Of a stretch of DNA of 64,000 nt, positions 58,999-64,000 are shown piece after piece. The position numbers were made by a program, and so were the translations under genes. Position 1 is the first letter of the stretch, and each line of letters starts with the position of its first letter. The notes under the pieces were generated by a model. That model made no database searches, was not told the DNA's origin, and was given only the letters and a program-made list of their open reading frames with translations. Source of the DNA: Colimorpha sp045222295 (GTDB taxonomy: Bacteria > Bacteroidota > Bacteroidia > Bacteroidales > P3); contig JBGUXP010000019.1 of assembly GCA_045222295.1 (NCBI GenBank), forward strand, positions 53,110 to 117,109, read 5' to 3'.

Positions 58999-59748
58999 TT
59001 AACAAGGACGTAATTCTTCTGAAATCGAATCTTGATTAACGGATTTAAAGAGTGCGTATTTTTTTGCTAAAACCTTTGCTTCAAGAGACCCGTTAGGGGT
59101 TAAACAGTAGCAATAATAGAGACCCAATTCATCAAAGGACATATTTGATAACAAGATGTCCACATATGAAGTTTTTTCATCCATATGTATGATATCTGAC
59201 TGGTCGATATACTTTAATATGCCTGTAATGTTTCGACAGTAATAATCTATCTGTCCATTGTTCCCAATGTAGTTTTCAACATAGTTCAAATCATCTAAAT
59301 TATTTCCGCATATTTGGAAATGGTATTCGGCAGCTTTTGATCCTGTAAGTTTCTCCCCAGATGACGAATAATAGATGCCATTCCGTATCCCAATATTAAA
59401 GTTGAGTAAATTAAAGAATGTGTTCTCAAAACGTTGGAGCATTATTGTTTTGTTTTGAGCCTCCATCTCCTTACGTTGCAATTCGAGTGCCAGGTTCGTT
59501 TGTGCCAATTCTTTTCGCTGTAGTTCGAGTTCCTCTTTCTGCTGCAACATTGTGACAATTACGCCTGCAAAAGCAAGCCCCGAAAACAACGCCCCTACAG
59601 TTCCAAACATATCACCAAAAGTCCCGCGTTCTTCAGGTGAACTTATATTGGCTCGAATAATGAAGAAATATGCAACACACAATGCAATGACGATAATCGA
59701 CACTGCTGCAAAGATAATCCAATATTTGTACTTTTTGTAGAAAGACAT
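58999..59748 (-). CDS. putAbiC-like phage abortive infection membrane protein
   Basis: The 249-residue protein has two membrane helices (YWIIFAAVSIIVIALCVAYFF and GTVGALFSGLAFAGVIVTML), a coiled coil (QQKEELELQRKELAQTNLALEL) and a soluble domain with MLQRFENTFFNLLNFNIGIR, SKAAEYHF and LGLYYCYCLTPNG. This is the layout of the putative AbiC-type phage abortive infection family (PF16872). Its gene starts 12 bp after the methyltransferase stop, inside the restriction operon. It may end infection when the restriction system is beaten, but no test exists here. Confidence 0.75.
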   Translation of the reverse strand: MSFYKKYKYWIIFAAVSIIVIALCVAYFFIIRANISSPEERGTFGDMFGTVGALFSGLAFAGVIVTMLQQKEELELQRKELAQTNLALELQRKEMEAQNKTIMLQRFENTFFNLLNFNIGIRNGIYYSSSGEKLTGSKAAEYHFQICGNNLDDLNYVENYIGNNGQIDYYCRNITGILKYIDQSDIIHMDEKTSYVDILLSNMSFDELGLYYCYCLTPNGSLEAKVLAKKYALFKSVNQDSISEELRPC

Positions 59749-59760
59749 ACACAATAGCCA

Positions 59761-61509
59761 TTATTCCATAGCCAGAATCTTATCCAGTTTAGTATCAGTA
59801 AACGTATGCCAAATCTCCAAATTAATTGGCTTGTAATCGTCAAATAGCTGCTGTACGAATTCTATCTCAAATACCAGTCGCAAATCATTGGGATCAGCTT
59901 TGGCTTGAACCTCATGTTTGGAGCCGATACGGGCAACTTTGATGAAGTATAAGTCGCGAATGCCTTTCTTCTTCACGTAGGGCATGAAGTAGTACAGGTG
60001 GTTCAATTCTACTGTCGAAGGGAACTCCTTGCCCGAATAGTATATCCTTGCGTCCTGTTCAAGGTAAGGAGCAACATTCTCATTGGTTACCAACGAGACA
60101 AGAACATTCTTCGATGTATCCAAGAATTTATCTCTCGTGGATTTTGCTTTACGGAGCCTGTTGTGGACAATCTCATCGGGATGGCTTTGTTGCAAGCTAA
60201 ACAAGTCGATGGGGAACAACTGTGGTGGTATCATGCTCTTTGCAACCCGATAGGCTTCATCAAAGTGGCTTTTCTCGTGTTCTCTCGCGTCGATGTCGTT
60301 GAAAAGTCTTATCAACGAACGCCCGATGGCATACGACAGATTCACAGGTACCGCATTGCCAATTTGTTTGTATTGGTCGGAAACTGTTCCTGCAAACATC
60401 CATTCATCGGGGAAAGTCTGAATACGGGCATATTCGCGAACAGTCAGCGGACGAGTTTCCGTTGGATGACAACGCTCGGTTTGTTTCTGAGCGGGTGCAC
60501 AAGTGAGGGTAAGAGAGGGTTCGTCCATCGAGAGACGGCGAGCCATTCCGGTTTTACCACCACCAAGATAGAAACTGGCACCCATGAATTCTTTGGCTAC
60601 ATCTTCCGGCAAATCGCGCCAGTCACCGCCTTCCGGTACCATAGAAAGCACTCTGCGTTTCTTCTCAGGATAAGTTTGTCCTTCCGATTCAGGAACATCC
60701 TTCTTATATAGTTTACCCTTGAAGAAGGCATCTCTAAGGGTCATTATTCTCTTGTAAGGTGCTGGCCAATGAAACTCAACATAGGGAGCAATATCATTGC
60801 GAATGGCAACCAGTATAAGTCGTTCCCTTTTCTGCGGAACTTGATACATAACAGCCTTCAACACACGAGGTTCAACCAAAGTATAACCCAACTCGGCAAT
60901 GGCATTACGAATAATTTCAAGTGTTCTCCCGTCATCATGGGAAAGGAGTCCTTTCACGTTCTCTCCCATAAAGACCTTAGGCTGTATTTCCTTGACGGCA
61001 CGTGCAAGCTCAAAGAACAATGTTCCTCTGGTATCGTTCAAACCACCTTTCTTGCCAGCGTATGAAAAAGCCTGACAGGGGAATCCTCCCGAAACAAAAT
61101 CCACCAAGCCTCTCAATGGAGTGAAATCCACCTTGTGAACATCACCTTCAAGCACATTCCAATCGGGACGGTTCAACCTCAATGTTTCAGATGCCATCGG
61201 GTTAATCTCATTCAGAAGAATGTGGCGGAATCCAGCGAAGTGCATACCCAACGCCAATCCTCCCGCTCCTGCAAATAGCTCCAGCGAGGTGAAATCGCGG
61301 AGAGGAGTGACGTGCATTTCTTCCTCCCACTTGCTATTGAGCATCATCTGAACAGGTTCTACATCAGTCAGTTCCTCCATATAGAAACCCATCTTGCCGG
61401 CTTTGTTTCTATGGTACGGATAAACCCCACTCTCCCCCCACTTTTGTGCAGTAGCAAGCGAAGTCCCAGTTAGGTCAGCTAAATTCGTTGCAGATAAAAA
61501 TGTTGGCAT
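59761..61509 (-). CDS. C5-cytosine DNA methyltransferase with N-terminal HTH and C-terminal extra domain
   Basis: The 582-residue protein has the ordered C5-MTase motifs: FAGAGGLALGM (I), GGFPCQAFSYAG (IV, catalytic Cys), GENVKGL (VI), QKRERLILVA (VIII), a variable target domain and QIGNAVPV (X). Two additions are unusual: residues 1-60 form a MerR/excisionase-like helix-turn-helix (LSATNLADLTGTSLATAQKW), and residues about 400-582 form a separate domain (YFMPYVKKKGIRDLYFIKVA, LEIWHTFTDTKLDKIL). It protects host DNA from the adjacent restriction enzyme, whose stop codon it overlaps by one base. The HTH could repress the operon. Confidence 0.93.
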   Translation of the reverse strand: MPTFLSATNLADLTGTSLATAQKWGESGVYPYHRNKAGKMGFYMEELTDVEPVQMMLNSKWEEEMHVTPLRDFTSLELFAGAGGLALGMHFAGFRHILLNEINPMASETLRLNRPDWNVLEGDVHKVDFTPLRGLVDFVSGGFPCQAFSYAGKKGGLNDTRGTLFFELARAVKEIQPKVFMGENVKGLLSHDDGRTLEIIRNAIAELGYTLVEPRVLKAVMYQVPQKRERLILVAIRNDIAPYVEFHWPAPYKRIMTLRDAFFKGKLYKKDVPESEGQTYPEKKRRVLSMVPEGGDWRDLPEDVAKEFMGASFYLGGGKTGMARRLSMDEPSLTLTCAPAQKQTERCHPTETRPLTVREYARIQTFPDEWMFAGTVSDQYKQIGNAVPVNLSYAIGRSLIRLFNDIDAREHEKSHFDEAYRVAKSMIPPQLFPIDLFSLQQSHPDEIVHNRLRKAKSTRDKFLDTSKNVLVSLVTNENVAPYLEQDARIYYSGKEFPSTVELNHLYYFMPYVKKKGIRDLYFIKVARIGSKHEVQAKADPNDLRLVFEIEFVQQLFDDYKPINLEIWHTFTDTKLDKILAME

Positions 61510-62228
61510 TACACTATACCTTTCTTCGCTATTTCTTTCGATAGTTTCTTGACGGCATTCTCAATTAATTGACTGCCATCAATTTTCTCTTCTTCTACAA
61601 CTTCCCCAAAAGCTTTTGCCAAGCGTAAATAGAAGTTTTTATCACCAGTTATATGCTCCCAAAAATCAGCTCCACACAAGACCGGATACGTGGTTGCTAT
61701 GGTTTTATAATGAGAAGATAATTTTTTGGGTGATCCATAAAGAACACCTAAAACGAGGTCATCATCATATACTTTTAGTTTGTTCGTTTTTGCAATGCCT
61801 TTGAATTGCTTAAAGTGCGTAAGAATAGTATCTACGTCATCTTTGTTGATGCAATTAGGACCAGCTTTACATTGACAGTACTTCTTTCGTTTGTCAATAG
61901 CATCAACAAATTCTATATCTATTCCGGGAATAGCAGATCCGCTGCTAGTGATTTGCCTGATTTGTGCAATGAAGTCTTGAAGGTGTGTTCCAAAACTAGT
62001 GCTAATACTCGTTCCCAATACACGGGGATAAATTAAGGCCTTTGCAACGGATTCGGGTTCCGTGTTACCACAGAGGAATGCTGCAATATAGTTGATTGTA
62101 AATGGATTGATGTTAAAATCACTTAGCTTGATTGTTTTTAACTTCCCTAAATGTTTGGGGATAATAATCTCACGAAAGTAAGTTTTTCCACTTTCGATAA
62201 TCTGTTTTTTTTGTTTATCCGTCATCAT
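61509..62228 (-). CDS. PmeII-like type II restriction endonuclease
   Basis: The 239-residue protein carries NYIAAFLCGNTEPESVAKAL, YPRVLGTSISTSFGTHLQDF, IDIEFVDAIDKRKKYCQCKAGP, NCINKDDVDTILTHFKQF and VLGVLYGSPKKLSSHY, features I associate with the PmeII family of type II restriction enzymes; IDIEF...YCQCKAGPN looks like the PD-(D/E)xK core with Lys. The gene overlaps the methyltransferase start by one base and is 7 bp after the GIY-YIG gene, so expression is coupled. Recognition site unknown. Confidence 0.82.
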   Translation of the reverse strand: MMTDKQKKQIIESGKTYFREIIIPKHLGKLKTIKLSDFNINPFTINYIAAFLCGNTEPESVAKALIYPRVLGTSISTSFGTHLQDFIAQIRQITSSGSAIPGIDIEFVDAIDKRKKYCQCKAGPNCINKDDVDTILTHFKQFKGIAKTNKLKVYDDDLVLGVLYGSPKKLSSHYKTIATTYPVLCGADFWEHITGDKNFYLRLAKAFGEVVEEEKIDGSQLIENAVKKLSKEIAKKGIV

Positions 62229-62235
62229 ATCTTGG

Positions 62236-63165
62236 TTATTTAATTATTTCATATTTCCATCCTTCGTTCTTTGCAATCTGCAAAAGATTCAGGACATTTC
62301 CTTTCTCCCATTGGTTTGAGACAACAAACCTTACTCCGTCACCGCTAGTCAAAATGTATTCTTCCTGTAAAAGATGGCGGGGTTGTCCTGTTTCTTCTTT
62401 GGCCATTTTGGCAGCCTCGATGTCATCCTCTATAAAATTCCAAGCCCCCCATCTGCCCAATAATGCCTGATGGAATATGTCTTTTAACTCCGCCAAAGTG
62501 GTTTTAGGGTGAGCTTTCAGATACTCTTTGACAACAGCATATCCCATCTTTCCCTTGGTGTTGTATTCGACTCCATTTAGTCGGATGGCAACTCTCCCTT
62601 CCAAATCTTCGGGCTTCACGTCAATATCCAACTTGATGGGTTTGTGGACGATTTGTACCCCTTGTGCATCGTGGTTCCTTTCAAACAGATCGCATCCCAC
62701 AAACTTTGTTAGTAAAGTGACATATTGGAAGAATCCCTTAATTTTGATTTCTTGGGATTTGGTTGCATGAGGTCGGGTGGGCGCCTGCGAATTTTCCGAC
62801 AAGTCATATGAATTGGCCGTCTTCGCCGTCTCATAGGCAAGCGATTCCAAGTATTTCACCTCTGTGGTGGTGAGAGAATTGTCGTTTGCGGTGAAAGCCA
62901 ATGCTTCGTCCCAAAACTCTTTCTTGGCCGTATGGTTGGCAATCCGTTTGACGAACACGTCCGTCTCTCCGACATAAGCCTTCCGCTTCTCACGATTGAG
63001 TAAAATATACAACGCAGGTTTCGACAGTTCATCCTTCATCTCTTTGATGAACTCCGTATATCCTCGCTTAATCACGCTCAACTGACAAACGCAATTATCC
63101 ATCTCGATAATCTTGGAACCATCGAGTACGTCATCGTAGAGAATAGTATGTATTGTTTTAGGCAT
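62236..63165 (-). CDS. GIY-YIG nuclease domain protein with C-terminal DUF4357-like region
   Basis: The 309-residue protein has a GIY-YIG-like core in residues 45-120 (LYILLNREKRKAYVGETD with LYI and AYVG, FWDEALAFTANDNSLTTTEV, KYLESLAYETAKTA) and a C-terminal domain (VAIRLNGVEYNTKGKMGYAVV, TLAELKDIFHQALLGRWGAW) of the type fused to many GIY-YIG or restriction-linked proteins. It is the first gene of the restriction operon. It may act as an accessory nuclease or as the operon's regulator. A terminator sits directly in front of it, making its expression dependent on read-through. Confidence 0.8.
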   Translation of the reverse strand: MPKTIHTILYDDVLDGSKIIEMDNCVCQLSVIKRGYTEFIKEMKDELSKPALYILLNREKRKAYVGETDVFVKRIANHTAKKEFWDEALAFTANDNSLTTTEVKYLESLAYETAKTANSYDLSENSQAPTRPHATKSQEIKIKGFFQYVTLLTKFVGCDLFERNHDAQGVQIVHKPIKLDIDVKPEDLEGRVAIRLNGVEYNTKGKMGYAVVKEYLKAHPKTTLAELKDIFHQALLGRWGAWNFIEDDIEAAKMAKEETGQPRHLLQEEYILTSGDGVRFVVSNQWEKGNVLNLLQIAKNEGWKYEIIK

Positions 63166-63188
63166 ATGCTTATATATCTTCCGGGCAT

Positions 63189-63535
63189 GAAAAAAGCCCT
63201 CTTTTGTTTCTTAAAAGAGGGCGTGGTGACGGATTGAGTGGATTAAGGCTTAGCACTGCCCGTATCAGACAACAACCTATCTGTCCACGCCCTTGTCCTA
63301 AAGCGTAAACATCCGTTGCCTTGTCCGACTGATACGTTTTTGAAGTGCTAATTCTAATCCTTCAGCCTAATCAAGGATGTTTTTTGACTCGTTATTTTTC
63401 TATCGTTCTTTCGTTGTTCTTCGTTCCCGCAAGCCTCCAATCGGGGATTATTCAAAAAAGAAAGGCATGAGACTTGTGCGCCTGACGGCAATGCCTCCCA
63501 ATGATTTTAGCCCGTGCACGCACGCACGTAAGCGA
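63189..63535 (-). ncRNA. Structured leader or stable RNA ahead of the restriction operon
   Basis: A consensus promoter opens a roughly 347-nt transcript on the minus strand ending at a strong terminator 20 bp before the GIY-YIG gene. A long closing stem is formed by 63240-63245, 63250-63257 and 63261-63268 pairing with 63355-63360, 63344-63351 and 63329-63336. An apical hairpin pairs 63303-63310 with 63283-63290. The 63285-63293 segment can instead pair perfectly (9 bp) with 63218-63226, which overlaps the terminator arm. The identity is not assigned: an attenuator or a stable RNA such as a 6S-like RNA are both possible. Confidence 0.6.
63190..63222 (-). terminator. Strong terminator in front of the GIY-YIG gene
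   Basis: On the minus strand GCCCTCTTTT (63213-63222) pairs perfectly with AAAAGAGGGC (63196-63205) around a 7-nt loop and is followed by six T. Confidence 0.85.
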
Positions 63536-63538
63536 TTG

Positions 63539-63569
63539 CAAAAATACAAATAATTATTGGATTTGCAAA
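63539..63569 (-). promoter_or_regulatory. Full consensus promoter of the structured RNA
   Basis: On the minus strand TTTG (63566-63569) is followed after exactly 19 bp by TATTTTTG (63539-63546), the complete Bacteroides consensus. Start near 63535. Confidence 0.8.
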
Positions 63570-63784
63570 AAAGATTTTCTTTCCCCTTTCGTACGTCTGC
63601 CCTACACCAGCCTTACTATAGCCCTACATTAACCGAACGCGGCAGGACTCAGTATTTCTTTTTGCTGTTCTTTGAGTGTAACATTATGCGTTTGATTGAT
63701 ACTATAGGGATTTATGCTGAGCACCGTGTAAATGGCTTTGAACCGGGACGGAACATTGAGGTGTAATCAGGTTGGCTTGGTAGG

Positions 63785-63873
63785 GAAATGTTAAAATCTT
63801 TCAAGTCTAACGTAAGTCTAACCTAACTCTGACTTAACTCTGACTTGAGGGTGAGGGGCTTTTTTAACATTTC
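63785..63873. repeat. Inverted repeat enclosing tandem CTAACTCTGACTT-type units
   Basis: GAAATGTTAAAA (63785-63796) and TTTTAACATTTC (63862-63873) are perfect inverted copies. The interior has AAGTCTAAC twice and TAACTCTGACTT twice. Together with TCTCAAA x3 tandem units at 63908-63933 these fill the gene-free right end of the window, where no convincing reading frame is seen. Confidence 0.6.
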
Positions 63874-64000
63874 AGGTCACCGTTACACCCTTGGTGTTGT
63901 CATCGGTCTCAAATCTCAAATCTCAAATCTCAGTTGCAAAAAAAGTCACTATCCAACTCACTATTCCTCTTTTATTATTTATATAACTAATTAATAATAA

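Noticed and set aside
63189..63535. tmRNA or RNase P RNA
   Set aside because: No tRNA-like ends or tag frame, and no RNase P core motifs; identity left open.
63557..63766. 69-codon plus-strand frame near the right edge
   Set aside because: It starts inside the promoter of the minus-strand RNA and has no recognisable domain. Its last 26 codons (MRLIDTIGIYAEHRVNGFEP) look somewhat coding, but there is no support for a gene.

Overview
The window is a chromosomal segment of a member of the Bacteroidota, most likely order Bacteroidales. Evidence: promoters carry the Bacteroides-type -7 box TAnnTTTG, several with TTTG 19 bp upstream; there is a type IX secretion (T9SS) PorU-like protease and a T9SS sorting domain; and families typical of the group are present (DUF4249, DUF5686, fimbrillin-like lipoproteins, a 29-residue basic AURKAIP1/COX24-type ribosomal peptide). 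No rRNA is present, so genus cannot be fixed. The KamDE/CoA-transferase genes and a short-chain fatty acid carrier suggest an amino-acid-fermenting anaerobe. Tat translocation and diiron sensing suggest it meets redox or oxygen stress.

Layout. 1-6.1 kb: a truncated porU on the minus strand, a dispersed 85-bp repeat, tRNA-Arg(CCG) almost abutting a CPBP protease gene, HU, the 29-residue peptide, RNase G and a GH25 lysozyme. 6.2-9.3 kb: kamD, kamE and a CoA-transferase B subunit, a partial lysine-fermentation operon. 9.4-14.5 kb: an envelope operon (small barrel, LacZ-like protein without catalytic glutamates, DUF4249 lipoprotein). 14.5-21 kb: trigger factor, a duplicated beta-barrel, and three secreted proteins, one with a T9SS signal. 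21-27 kb: a 1081-residue HcnABC-type fused dehydrogenase and a DUF5686 protein. 27-31 kb (minus): GH3, GH29 and free methionine-(R)-sulfoxide reductase operon, divergent from a membrane-bound AraC-like regulator.

32.2-36.8 kb holds two copies of one cassette: a 206-bp promoter block (about 90% identical), a 61-70 residue peptide with a conserved N-terminal half and unrelated C-terminal half, and a surface lipoprotein. 36.9-42.5 kb is a redox/Tat cluster: hemerythrin-LuxR sensor, membrane Fe-S protein with an internal twin-arginine signal, YitT protein, Tat-exported aldo/keto reductase with Fe-S motifs, tatA and tatC. 42.5-54.9 kb is mostly housekeeping and transport (alkaline phosphatase, AtoE-like carrier, apt, DUF456, GNAT-HD protein carrying an in-frame palindromic element, DMT exporter, EFR1-type ferredoxin).

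54.9-63.6 kb is a minus-strand defence and mobile-gene island. It has two decayed genes, a DUF4143 ATPase behind four operator-like repeats at an exact 32-bp period, a zinc-ribbon-repeat nuclease, a putAbiC-like protein, a C5-cytosine methyltransferase with N-terminal HTH, a PmeII-like restriction enzyme and a GIY-YIG protein. It is headed by a roughly 350-nt structured leader with its own consensus promoter and a terminator that a perfect 9-bp pairing could disrupt. The strongest candidates for something undescribed are the twin promoter-peptide-lipoprotein cassettes, the leader RNA of the restriction operon, the 32-bp operator array and the Tat/Fe-S cluster. All functions are inferred from sequence features read by eye.
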